DNA of 64,000 bases from JAFAXD01 sp963816775. Lineage in GTDB: Bacteria > Pseudomonadota > Alphaproteobacteria > Rhizobiales > Xanthobacteraceae. Location: assembly GCA_963816775.1 (NCBI GenBank), contig CAWFLX010000010.1, positions 134,794-198,793 of the forward strand. The letters run 5' to 3'. The translations under genes and the position numbers were made by a program. Below are positions 51,762 to 59,745 of this stretch, in pieces (the first letter of the stretch is position 1; every line of letters starts with the position of its first letter). The notes beneath the pieces are model-generated. The model searched no databases and was not told the DNA's origin. It saw nothing but the letters and a program-made list of their open reading frames with translations.

Positions 51762-51934
51762 CTGGGCTCCTCTCGCAACGGCTATTGGGCTGTGGCCTAT
51801 TTGGCCCGAACCTACACTGAAATGAGGCCCCGCGGTACCGGTCCGCCGAATGGCAGATCGGCAGTTTCGGCGCAGGCATAGCGCCTCGCGATGCACGCCA
51901 AATGCCTGTAGGTTCGAGCCAAAGAGGAACGCCC

Positions 51935-52702
51935 GTGCTCGCGGAATTGACATTTGACGGCTTGGCCGTGGTGGTGACCGGGGCCGCGGCTGGGATCGGC
52001 CGTGCCACCGCGCAAGTGCTGGGCGAACTCGGCGCCCATGTCTACGCGGTCGATATCGATGCCGGCGGGCTCGCGACGGCGGTCAAGGACCTCAAGGCAA
52101 CCGGCGCGCGCTGCGACGGCATTGTGGCGGACGTGACGCGCGAGCAGGATGGCGCCTCGGTGCGCGATCACATCACGGCCGACGGGCGCGCCCTCAAGGC
52201 GCTGGTCAACAATGCAGGCACGAATTTCCATAGCCCGGCGCATGAACTCAAGCTCGACGACTGGAATCGGATCATCAGTCTCAACCTCACCGGCGCGTTC
52301 CTGATGACGCGCGCGCTATTGCCGCTGCTGCTCGAGGCGCCGCGCGGCGGATCGATCGTGAATATCTCCTCGGGATTTGGCCTGATCGGCGGGCGCAGCA
52401 TCCCGGTCTACGCCACCACCAAGGCCGGTATCATCGGCTTCACGCGCCAGCTGTGCGTCGAGTACGGGCCGCAAGGGTTGCGCGCCAACGCCATCTGCCC
52501 GGGGCTGACGCTGACCGAGCGGGTCAAGGGCTACGTCGCCCGCAACCTGAACGATCCGGAAGGCACGCGCCCGCGTGTGCTCAATGGCCGCTTTGCGCAG
52601 CCGCGCGAGATTGCCAATGTGATTGCGTTCGTGGCATCGGATGCGGCCTCCTACATGACCGGCGCGGTGATCCCGGTCGACGGTGGACAGACCGCGAGCT
52701 GA
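51935..52702 (+). CDS. Short-chain dehydrogenase/reductase (SDR)
   Basis: NAD(P)-dependent oxidoreductase of about 255 residues. The cofactor loop is TGAAAGIG at 15-22, NNAG follows near residue 90, the catalytic Ser is in NISSGFG, and the Tyr/Lys pair is in VYATTKAG. D44 in VDIDAG at the end of beta-2 favours NAD(H). GTG 51935 with AGAGGA upstream is preferred over ATG 51902. Two inverted repeats follow the stop. Confidence 0.92.
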   Translation: MLAELTFDGLAVVVTGAAAGIGRATAQVLGELGAHVYAVDIDAGGLATAVKDLKATGARCDGIVADVTREQDGASVRDHITADGRALKALVNNAGTNFHSPAHELKLDDWNRIISLNLTGAFLMTRALLPLLLEAPRGGSIVNISSGFGLIGGRSIPVYATTKAGIIGFTRQLCVEYGPQGLRANAICPGLTLTERVKGYVARNLNDPEGTRPRVLNGRFAQPREIANVIAFVASDAASYMTGAVIPVDGGQTAS

Positions 52703-52779
52703 CTAGTGCGGTGGATTTGAAGTTCCTACGCTCATTGCGGCAAGCTCGTATAGGAACTTCAAATCCAAAACCGCACTAG
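52703..52779. repeat. Long inverted repeat, family D
   Basis: Arms CTAGTGCGG...TGGATTTGAAGTTCCTA and TAGGAACTTCAAATCCA...CCGCACTAG match except for three extra bases in the second arm. It starts inside the SDR stop region and would form a long hairpin. Confidence 0.8.
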
Positions 52780-52792
52780 AATTATATATTTG

Positions 52793-52866
52793 CTAGTGTC
52801 CTTTCGATTCCGAAGTTCGCGACCGAGTGTGCCGCAAGGAGTTGCGAACTTCGGAATCGGGACACT
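52793..52866. repeat. Long inverted repeat, family D-like, second element
   Basis: Arms CTAGTGTCC...GATTCCGAAGTTCGC and GCGAACTTCGGAATC...GGACAC. It shares the CTAGTG opening and the design of the element 14 bases upstream but not the arm sequence. It ends 19 bases before the amidohydrolase start. Confidence 0.75.
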
Positions 52867-52885
52867 CGCGTAGAAAGGACCGACG

Positions 52886-53758
52886 ATGTGGGATCTCAAC
52901 TCCCTGGTTGCGATTGATATCCATACCCATGCCCATACGCCGCCCGAGGCCGCCGATCCGGAGGAACTCGCCCAGCGCGCGGCGATGAAGGCCTATTTCG
53001 GAAACAAAGGGGAGGAGCTGACCACGCCTGCGATCGCGGCCTACTATCGCGAGCGCAAGATCGGCTGCGTCATCTTCACGGTCGACAGCGAGAAGGAAAG
53101 CGGCCATCGCCGCTACCCGAACGAAGAGGTCGCGAAGGTCGCCGCGCAGAACAGCGACATCATGATCGCGTTCGGCAGCATCGATCCGGCCAAGGGCAGG
53201 GCAGGCGCCAAAGAGGCGCGCCGGCTGGTGCGTGACTTCGGCGTCAAGGGCTTCAAGTTTCACCCGTCGACCCAGGGCTTCTTTCCAAATGACCGCAGCG
53301 CCTACGTGCTCTACGAGGCGATCGCCGAGGAGGGTGCAATCGCGCTGTTTCACAGCGGTCAGACCGGTGTCGGCTCGGGCATGCCGGGAGGCGGCGGCAT
53401 CCGGCTCAAATATTCCAACCCCATGCACATCGACGACGTCGCGGTCGACTTCCCGGAGATGAAGATCATCATCGCGCACCCGTCATTTCCGTGGCAGGAG
53501 GAGGCGCTCGCGGTGGCTCAGCACAAGCCCAACGTCTACATCGACCTCTCGGGCTGGTCGCCGAAATATTTCCCGCCAATTCTCGTGCACTACGCCAACA
53601 CGCTGTTGCGCAAGAAGGTGCTGTTCGGGTCCGATTATCCGGCGCTCACGCCGGATCGCTGGATGGCGGACTTCGAGAAGATCGATATCCGGCCGGAGGT
53701 GCGCCCGCTGATCCTGAAGGAGAACGCGGCGCAGTTGCTGGGGCTGAAGGCAAAATGA
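52886..53758 (+). CDS. Amidohydrolase family protein (ACMSD-like)
   Basis: Metal-dependent hydrolase or decarboxylase of 290 residues. The metal motif is DIHTHAH at residues 10-16; further ligands are in KGFKFHPS, IIIAHPSFPW and FGSDYPALT. Members decarboxylate or hydrolyse aromatic and semialdehyde acids. ATG 52886 follows AAAGGA. The MetE-like gene begins 21 bases after the stop and is probably co-transcribed. A distantly similar amidohydrolase is at the right end of the window. Confidence 0.9.
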   Translation: MWDLNSLVAIDIHTHAHTPPEAADPEELAQRAAMKAYFGNKGEELTTPAIAAYYRERKIGCVIFTVDSEKESGHRRYPNEEVAKVAAQNSDIMIAFGSIDPAKGRAGAKEARRLVRDFGVKGFKFHPSTQGFFPNDRSAYVLYEAIAEEGAIALFHSGQTGVGSGMPGGGGIRLKYSNPMHIDDVAVDFPEMKIIIAHPSFPWQEEALAVAQHKPNVYIDLSGWSPKYFPPILVHYANTLLRKKVLFGSDYPALTPDRWMADFEKIDIRPEVRPLILKENAAQLLGLKAK

Positions 53759-53779
53759 ACGCGATCTGAGGGCACGATC

Positions 53780-54922
53780 ATGAGACGCAGCACCGACAAA
53801 ATCCTCACGACCCACGTCGGCAGCCTGCCGGACTTTGTGGCGCTTGATCCGAATGCGCCCGATCACGAGGCAAAGCTGCGCGCCCTCGTCGCCGACGCGG
53901 TAACGAAGCAGCGCGCGACCGGGCTCGACATCATCAACGAAGGCGAGTTTGCCAAGTACGGCGACTGGCTGCGCTACGCCGAAAGCCGGCTTGGCGGCTG
54001 CGAGCCGCGCAAGGTCGCCTCCACGGTGTTCATCGAGGGCAAGGATCGCGAGGAATTCGCCGCGTTCTACAAATACGCGACCGAACGCGGCACGCTATTC
54101 TACCGGCCGAACGAGGATTTGTCGCGCGGGGCGTCTTTTTTCGCCTGCACCGCGCCGATTACCTACCAGGGGCAGGCCGCGATGGCGCGCGAGATCGAGG
54201 TGTTTCGCGCAGCGCTTGGCGCGCATCCGCGGCAGGATGCGTTTCTCACCACCACGGCGCCGGCGTCGCTCGAGCCCTATCGCAAGAACGAGTTCTACAA
54301 GAGCGAGGAGGAATTTGTTTACGCCATCGCCGATGCGATGCGCATCGAGTACCAGATGATCGCCCAGGCGGGGTTTCTGGTGCAGGTGGACGATGCGTGG
54401 ATCCCCGCGTTGTGGGACCGCATCGGCATCAAGATGGGACTCGCGGCGTTCAAGAACTACTGCCTGATGCGGGTTGAGGCGCTCAACCACGCGCTCAAGG
54501 GCATCGCGCCCGAGCAGATCCGCTATCATTTCTGCTGGGGCAGCTGGCACGGCCCGCACGTCTACGACATTCCGATGGCGGACATCGTCGACGTGATGCT
54601 GCGGGTGAACGCGCAGTGCTACCTGTTTGAAGCCGCCAACCCGCGCCACGAACACGAATACGTGGTGTGGGAGAGCGTCAAGCTGCCGCCGGGCAAGATC
54701 ATCGTGCCCGGCATGGTGACCCATTCGACCGACGTGGTCGAGCACCCGGAGCTCGTCTCGCAGCGCATCCAGCGCTTTGCGAAACTGGTCGGCAAGGAGA
54801 ACGTGATGGCGGGCGCCGACTGCGGGTTCGGCCGCCGCAGCCATCCGCAGATCGGCTGGGCCAAACTAAAAGCCCTGGTCGAAGGCGCCGCGCTCGCCAC
54901 CAAGGCGCTGAAGTATTCGTAG
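53780..54922 (+). CDS. MetE/UROD-fold methyltransferase-like protein, paralog 2
   Basis: Protein of 380 residues, a clear paralog of the gene at 37616: TDKILTTHVGSLPDFVAL at the start, LVQVDDAWIPALW, FCWGSWHGPHVYDI and AGADCGFGRR in the same order. Zinc-site residues (His in the HGPH segment, Cys in ADCG) are kept. It is a single MetE C-terminal-type domain and would not bind folate like full-length MetE. Its place after an amidohydrolase suggests a demethylation or group-transfer step in catabolism. A family C repeat follows. Confidence 0.87.
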   Translation: MRRSTDKILTTHVGSLPDFVALDPNAPDHEAKLRALVADAVTKQRATGLDIINEGEFAKYGDWLRYAESRLGGCEPRKVASTVFIEGKDREEFAAFYKYATERGTLFYRPNEDLSRGASFFACTAPITYQGQAAMAREIEVFRAALGAHPRQDAFLTTTAPASLEPYRKNEFYKSEEEFVYAIADAMRIEYQMIAQAGFLVQVDDAWIPALWDRIGIKMGLAAFKNYCLMRVEALNHALKGIAPEQIRYHFCWGSWHGPHVYDIPMADIVDVMLRVNAQCYLFEAANPRHEHEYVVWESVKLPPGKIIVPGMVTHSTDVVEHPELVSQRIQRFAKLVGKENVMAGADCGFGRRSHPQIGWAKLKALVEGAALATKALKYS

Positions 54923-54926
54923 CTCT

Positions 54927-55004
54927 GTAGGATGGGTTGAGCGCAGCGAAACCCATCACGAGAGCGAGTTAGACGGGTTTCGCGTTCGCTCAACCCATCC
55001 TACG
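54927..55004. repeat. Dispersed inverted repeat, family C, copy 2
   Basis: GTAGGATGGGTTGAGCGCAG pairs with CTCAACCCATCCTAC. It lies directly after the second MetE-like gene, as copy 1 does after the first, and between convergent genes. Confidence 0.8.
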
Positions 55005-55015
55005 ACGGCGAAACG

Positions 55016-56029
55016 CTACTTCAACCGCTTCGCGGCTTCCTCGACCAGCGAGTAGTCGACGTACTTCTTGACGTCGATCGGCTGCTTGAGAAAGCCATAC
55101 TGGACCTGCAGGTCGATCGTTTTCTGCAATGCCTCGACGTCGAGCTTGCCGTCGGCATTGCGATAGTAATCCCCGCGCTGGCCGTCCTTCTTAAACAGCC
55201 AGCTGTCCCAGCGTTCGGGCGGCGTTTTGGTTACGGCCGCGGCGATCTTGACCGCTTCTGCATGATTGGCCGGGTCGAGGTACCAGCGCTCCTGCCGCAG
55301 GGCGTCTTCCATGAAATCGGCGAGCGCCGCGCGGTTCTTGTCGATGAAGGACTGGCGCACGACCCACATGCCGAGCTGATTGATGCCGACCGCCTCGCCG
55401 GTGGTCCCGAGCGTGCGCGTCGCGGCGCGCACGCTCGGGTTCGCTGTAAATGGCAGCGGCAGCGCAATCAGCTCGACCTTGCCCTCGCTCAGCATCGCCG
55501 GCATGGCTGGAACAGGCGTCTCGATGAAGGTGAGGTCGCGCTTGTCCTGCAAGTTGTGCTTGGCGAGCATGATGCGCAACGGAATGTCGGTGCCGCTGCC
55601 GAACACGTTGGTCGCCACGATCTTGCCGCGCAGGTCCTCGTAGGTCTTGATTGGGCCGTCCTTGCGCACCAAGAATTCGTTGCTGTAGTAACCCGGCACC
55701 CCATCCTGAAGTTCGTCCGAGATGATGCGCAGATCGCTCATGCCGGCATTGGTGACGGCGATCGGGAGGGTCGTGAACCCGAGATTGGCGATCTGGATCT
55801 CTCCGACGTTGAGCGCCGTGATGAGCTGCGGCGTTCCTTGGAAATGAATCGCTTCGAACGTGTACGACTTGCCGAGATGGCGCGCGAGCTCCGGTTTCTG
55901 AAACAGCATCGTGGCCCAGTTGGAGACCGGGGCGATGTAGGACAGGCGGATTTTCACCGGCTCGGCCTGTGCGACGCCAAAGCAGGTTGCCGCAATGATC
56001 GTCGCGACCAGAATGGTCTTCAGGCGCAT
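55016..56029 (-). CDS. ABC transporter substrate-binding protein (NitT/TauT-like), A
   Basis: Periplasmic binding protein of 337 residues with a signal peptide (MRLKTILVATIIAATCFG..., cleavage near AQAEP). The mature part has the SsuA/TauA/NrtA-like fold: IRLSYIAPVSNWATMLFQK, GTDIPLRIMLAKHN, MPAMLSEGKVELIALPLPF. The ligand could be a sulfonate, pyrimidine precursor or similar compound. No permease or ATPase gene is nearby. It lies downstream of a close paralog on the same strand. GGGAGGG precedes the ATG. Confidence 0.92.
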   Translation of the reverse strand: MRLKTILVATIIAATCFGVAQAEPVKIRLSYIAPVSNWATMLFQKPELARHLGKSYTFEAIHFQGTPQLITALNVGEIQIANLGFTTLPIAVTNAGMSDLRIISDELQDGVPGYYSNEFLVRKDGPIKTYEDLRGKIVATNVFGSGTDIPLRIMLAKHNLQDKRDLTFIETPVPAMPAMLSEGKVELIALPLPFTANPSVRAATRTLGTTGEAVGINQLGMWVVRQSFIDKNRAALADFMEDALRQERWYLDPANHAEAVKIAAAVTKTPPERWDSWLFKKDGQRGDYYRNADGKLDVEALQKTIDLQVQYGFLKQPIDVKKYVDYSLVEEAAKRLK

Positions 56030-56114
56030 GGTTCCCTCCCAGGATCGCGTTTCTTGTGCCGATGATCGGTGAGGTAGGGGCGCCCGTCAACGCATGGATT
56101 GAAGCAAACGGCCG

Positions 56115-57143
56115 CTATTTCAGGCGTTTCGCCGCCTCCTCGACCAACGACAGGTCGGTGTACTTCTTGATATCGACCGTCTGCTTGAGGAAGCCGAGCT
56201 TCACCTGCGTCTCGATCGCGGTCTGCAGGGCGTCGAGATCGAGCTTGCCGTCGGGGTTGTGATAGTAGTCGCCGTTCTGGCCGTCCTTCTTGTAGAGCCA
56301 GCTGTCCCAGCGGTCGGGCGGCGATTTGGTGAGTTCGGTGGCGATCTTGACGGCGGCCGCGTGATTGGCCGGGTCGAGGTACCAGCGCTCCTGCCGCAGC
56401 ACATCCTCCATGAAATCGGCGAGCGCCGCGCGGTTCTTGTCGATGAACGATTGGCGCGCGACCCACATGGCAAGTTGGGTGACGCCCATGGCGTCGGCCT
56501 GCGTGAACAGCGTGCGCGTGGTGGCGCGCACCTCCGGGTTCGCGGTGAACGGCAACGGCAATGCGATCAGATCGACTTTGCGATCCTTCAGCATGGCCGG
56601 CATGGTCGGAATTTGCGCCTCGATGATGGTGACGTCGCGCTTGTCCTGCATGTTGTGCTTCGCCAGCATCGCGCGCAGCGGAATGTCGGTGCCGGTGCCG
56701 TAGCCGGCGGCGGCCAGCACCTTGCCTTTGAGATCTTCCACGGTTTTGATCGGGCTGTCCTTGAGCACCAGATACTGGTTCGAATAGTAGCCGGGGACGC
56801 CGTCGTGCAGCTCGTCGGCGATGATCCGCAGATCGGTCATGCCGGCGTTCAAGATGGCGATCGGCAGCGACGAAAATCCGAAGTTGGCAATTTCCAGCTC
56901 GTTCGCCGCAAGCGCGATCGGGAGCGCCGTCGTATTGTTGTAATGAATGGCCTCGAACGTATAGGACTTGTCGAGGTGGCGCGCGAGCCCCGGCGTCTTG
57001 AACAGCATCGTCGCCCAGTTCGCAACCGGAACAATGAACGACAGCCGGATGCGCACCGGTTCGGCGCGCACCGTGACCGCGCTTACCGCGAGCATGGCTG
57101 CAGCGACGACAGCGATCTTCACCTGTACGGTCTTCCCAGCCAT
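56115..57143 (-). CDS. ABC transporter substrate-binding protein (NitT/TauT-like), B
   Basis: Periplasmic binding protein of 342 residues, closely similar along its whole length to the gene just downstream. The two share nearly all of the central and C-terminal segments, for example RQSFIDKNRAALADFMED and QERWYLDPANHA. A signal peptide runs to about VRAEP. The pair clearly arose by tandem duplication. Different residues in the first 60 positions and around the ligand cleft may give different ligands. GGGAGGAG precedes ATG 57143. Confidence 0.92.
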   Translation of the reverse strand: MAGKTVQVKIAVVAAAMLAVSAVTVRAEPVRIRLSFIVPVANWATMLFKTPGLARHLDKSYTFEAIHYNNTTALPIALAANELEIANFGFSSLPIAILNAGMTDLRIIADELHDGVPGYYSNQYLVLKDSPIKTVEDLKGKVLAAAGYGTGTDIPLRAMLAKHNMQDKRDVTIIEAQIPTMPAMLKDRKVDLIALPLPFTANPEVRATTRTLFTQADAMGVTQLAMWVARQSFIDKNRAALADFMEDVLRQERWYLDPANHAAAVKIATELTKSPPDRWDSWLYKKDGQNGDYYHNPDGKLDLDALQTAIETQVKLGFLKQTVDIKKYTDLSLVEEAAKRLK

Positions 57144-57256
57144 GGTCTCCTCCCAGCGCTTGATTTCTTATGTTAATGATCCGCGAGGGGGTTAGGCGTG
57201 TCAACGAACCGGTCGTGGTCGATGCGTCACAAGAACGAGCTACTGACGGAGCGCTG

Positions 57257-58420
57257 ATGGAGCAGAACGCCGGTCTGGCGACGCCGAAGATCGCCGGCCT
57301 CGACTTCACGCCGCTCGAGTACGTCCTGCCGCGGGAGAAAGCCTACGGCATGGCGCGTGGATTGAATTTTCGCCGCACGGTTGCGCTGGTCACGGTGACG
57401 GCGGACGACGGCTCGGTCGGCTACGGCGAAGCGCTCGGGCCGCTCGCCCCGATCGGCGAGTATCTCGCGCTGCTGCGCCCGTTTTTCATCGGCCGCAGCA
57501 TTTTCGATTTCGAGCTGATCGCAGCCTCAATCTACAACCGCCTCTATCATTTCGGCGTGCAGGGCCACCACACCGCGGCCTTGAGCGCGATCAACATCGC
57601 TCTGCATGATGCGATCGGCAAAAGCCTGGGCGTGCCGGTGCACGATCTCATCGGCGGATGTTCGGCCCCGCGCATCCCGTGCTACGCGACCACCGGCTAT
57701 CTGACCAACGATCCGGACAACGATTTCGAAAGTCAGCTCGGCCAAGTCGACAAGAAGCTGTTCGCCGGCGTCAAGATCAAGATCGGGGTGAACCCGCAGT
57801 CCGACCTCGAGCGCGTGCGCATCGCGCGCCGCATCCTCGGCGACGACATTTTGCTGATGGTCGATATCAACGGCAACTACACGGTGGATATTGCGCTTGA
57901 GAGCCTGCGCCGGATCGCACCCTATGAGATCCACTGGTGCGAGGAGCCGCTGCCGCCGACCGACGTGCGCGGCTATGCCGAACTGCGCGCGCGTTCGCCG
58001 ATTCCGATCGCGGCCGGCGAAGCGTTCCAGACCGCGCACACGTTCAAGCGTTTCACCGACGCGCGTGGGCTCGACATCCTGCAGCCCACGGTTTCGTCCT
58101 GCGGCGGCTTCGGCCAGGCACGGGCGGTCGCCACGCTCGCCGCGCTGGAGAACCTGCGGCTGTCGCCGTGCGGGTGGGGCGGCGCGGTCACCATCATGGC
58201 GGGCTTGCATTTTGCCGCGAGCATTCCGGTCAATCCGCACACCGACAATGTTCCCTATCCGATGCTGCTCGAGTTCGACGTCGGCGACAATCCGCTGCGC
58301 GACCGGCTGGTGCAGGAGCCGATCTGGCCGGTCGAAGGCGGCCTCGAACTGCCCAAGCGCGCAGGCTTGGGAATCACGCTCGACCCCGATGGCGTTACGG
58401 CGCTGCGGGCCGATCGCTGA
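57257..58420 (+). CDS. Mandelate racemase / muconate lactonizing enzyme family protein
   Basis: Enolase-superfamily enzyme of about 387 residues. The N-terminal lid is followed by the barrel with the Lys pair KIKIG (KxK, catalytic base), metal ligands D in LMVDINGNY, E in CEEPLPP and E in AAGEAFQT. The KxK pattern fits muconate cycloisomerase, dipeptide epimerase and mandelate racemase subgroups. ATG 57257 has GGAG upstream; an earlier codon at 57170 gives a tail without family match. The thioesterase gene follows after 24 bases. Confidence 0.9.
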   Translation: MEQNAGLATPKIAGLDFTPLEYVLPREKAYGMARGLNFRRTVALVTVTADDGSVGYGEALGPLAPIGEYLALLRPFFIGRSIFDFELIAASIYNRLYHFGVQGHHTAALSAINIALHDAIGKSLGVPVHDLIGGCSAPRIPCYATTGYLTNDPDNDFESQLGQVDKKLFAGVKIKIGVNPQSDLERVRIARRILGDDILLMVDINGNYTVDIALESLRRIAPYEIHWCEEPLPPTDVRGYAELRARSPIPIAAGEAFQTAHTFKRFTDARGLDILQPTVSSCGGFGQARAVATLAALENLRLSPCGWGGAVTIMAGLHFAASIPVNPHTDNVPYPMLLEFDVGDNPLRDRLVQEPIWPVEGGLELPKRAGLGITLDPDGVTALRADR

Positions 58421-58444
58421 CAATGTCGTGAGTACGAGGTAGCC

Positions 58445-58888
58445 GTGAATCCCGATCAGGCTCTGCTCAAGCGCTACCTGGCGCATCCGCACACCGAGCT
58501 CGCGATCAACTCCAACCCGTTGGCGGTTGCGCTGCGCGCCAGGTTCCTCGGCCGCGACGATGGATCGATCCGCCTCGGGTTTGATCCGTCAAGGGAGTTT
58601 CTGCAGGGCAACGGGGTCGTGCAGGGAGGTATCGTGGCCGCCATGCTGGACCTCACCGCCGCGTTCACATCGCTCGCAACCCTTCGGGAGGGGCAGACGG
58701 CGGCGACCGCGAGCCTGTCGATCTCGTTTCAGGCCGCGGTGCATGCGGGCCCCTTGATCGGAACCGGGGTTGTCGAACGCGCGGGCCGGCGCCTGATCTT
58801 TGCGCGCGCCCAGCTCCAAAGCGCGGATGGCGGCGAGCTGCTGGCGAGCGCGCAGACCGTCATGTCGGTACTGGAGGCAAACAAATAG
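58445..58888 (+). CDS. PaaI-family hotdog-fold thioesterase
   Basis: Thioesterase of 147 residues. The hotdog helix motif NGVVQGGIVAAMLDLTAAF carries the usual Gly-Gly and acidic residue; TATASLSISFQAAVHAG is the central strand pair. It should release free acids from acyl- or aryl-CoA intermediates. The start is GTG 58445 with GAGG upstream. It likely shares an operon with the enolase-superfamily gene. Confidence 0.9.
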   Translation: MNPDQALLKRYLAHPHTELAINSNPLAVALRARFLGRDDGSIRLGFDPSREFLQGNGVVQGGIVAAMLDLTAAFTSLATLREGQTAATASLSISFQAAVHAGPLIGTGVVERAGRRLIFARAQLQSADGGELLASAQTVMSVLEANK

Positions 58889-58904
58889 CCGGACGACTGC
58901 GGCG

Positions 58905-59432
58905 CTAGCGCTGCGGGATCGGGACCTCGTGCACCTTCATGGCGAGGGCGACCGACGTGTAGTAGCCGAGCAGAACCAGCACTTCCGCGACTCCGGCGCG
59001 GCCCAGCACCGCCTCGATCTCGCCGAATTGCGCATCCGACAATTTGGTACCCGTCACCAGCGCCGCGGCAAACGTGTAGACAGCGCGCTCATGCGGGTCG
59101 GTCAGCTTGGGATCCTTGCCGGCGCAGATCGCGTCGATTGCGGAGTCAGCAACACCTACGTCGCGCGCCATGCGGATATGGGCCTGCTGCACGTAGTCGG
59201 CCTGCCAGTGCCGCGCGATGACCAGAATACCGATCTCGACCTCGCGTTCGCTCAGCGACGACTTCTTGTTGAGAAACGTCCCGATGTGCTCCATGCCGCT
59301 CGCCACTTTCGGGCTGTGGATCCAGACCTTGTAGGGCGTGAGGATGCGCCCGCGGCCGGCGGTAAGCTGCTCGAACACCGCGGTCTGCTCATTGGTCATC
59401 TCGGCGGGCGGAATGTCCTTGATGCGGTTCAT
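58905..59432 (-). CDS. Carboxymuconolactone decarboxylase (CMD) family protein
   Basis: Protein of about 175 residues with the AhpD/CMD helical core (SLSEREVEIGILVIARHWQADYVQ-type helix, then AHIRMARDVGVADSAIDAI). The CxxC redox pair of AhpD is absent, so it is closer to the decarboxylase or gamma-carboxymuconolactone side. ATG 59432 is preferred over ATG 59450. The N-terminal segment EQLTAGRGRI recurs in a fragment 180 bases upstream. Confidence 0.88.
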   Translation of the reverse strand: MNRIKDIPPAEMTNEQTAVFEQLTAGRGRILTPYKVWIHSPKVASGMEHIGTFLNKKSSLSEREVEIGILVIARHWQADYVQQAHIRMARDVGVADSAIDAICAGKDPKLTDPHERAVYTFAAALVTGTKLSDAQFGEIEAVLGRAGVAEVLVLLGYYTSVALAMKVHEVPIPQR

Positions 59433-59519
59433 TGCAGGCAAATCTCCCATGACGTCGTGTGTCGTTTCGTGGGCCGCGGAGCGACCGCCCGGACTCTATA
59501 CTCGTTTGAACTGACGCTG

Positions 59520-59605
59520 GAAGGGATGCGCCCGCCGCCGGCGGTGAGTTGCTCGATCACCACCGTCTTCAGCGGTTGCGCCGCGGTTTGTTCAGTCAAG
59601 ACAAA
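59520..59605 (-). pseudogene. Duplicated N-terminal fragment of the CMD-family gene
   Basis: On the minus strand this segment encodes EQTAAQPLKTVVIEQLTAGG, close to NEQTAVFEQLTAGRGRI at the N-terminus of the intact gene. The DNA of both copies is alike around GGATGCGCCCGC. The fragment has no start of its own and breaks off, so it is the remains of a second copy. Confidence 0.55.
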
Positions 59606-59745
59606 GGGCAGGCATACCACGGCTGCGTGGCGCGGCGGTTTTTGCTCAGAACGATCTTGCGTTGGGGTGATATGAGTTTGCGGCCTGCTCCGGCGCACCG
59701 GATCAACGTGCGGCTGGGCGCGCCAGGGTGTCGTGGGAGGATGGG

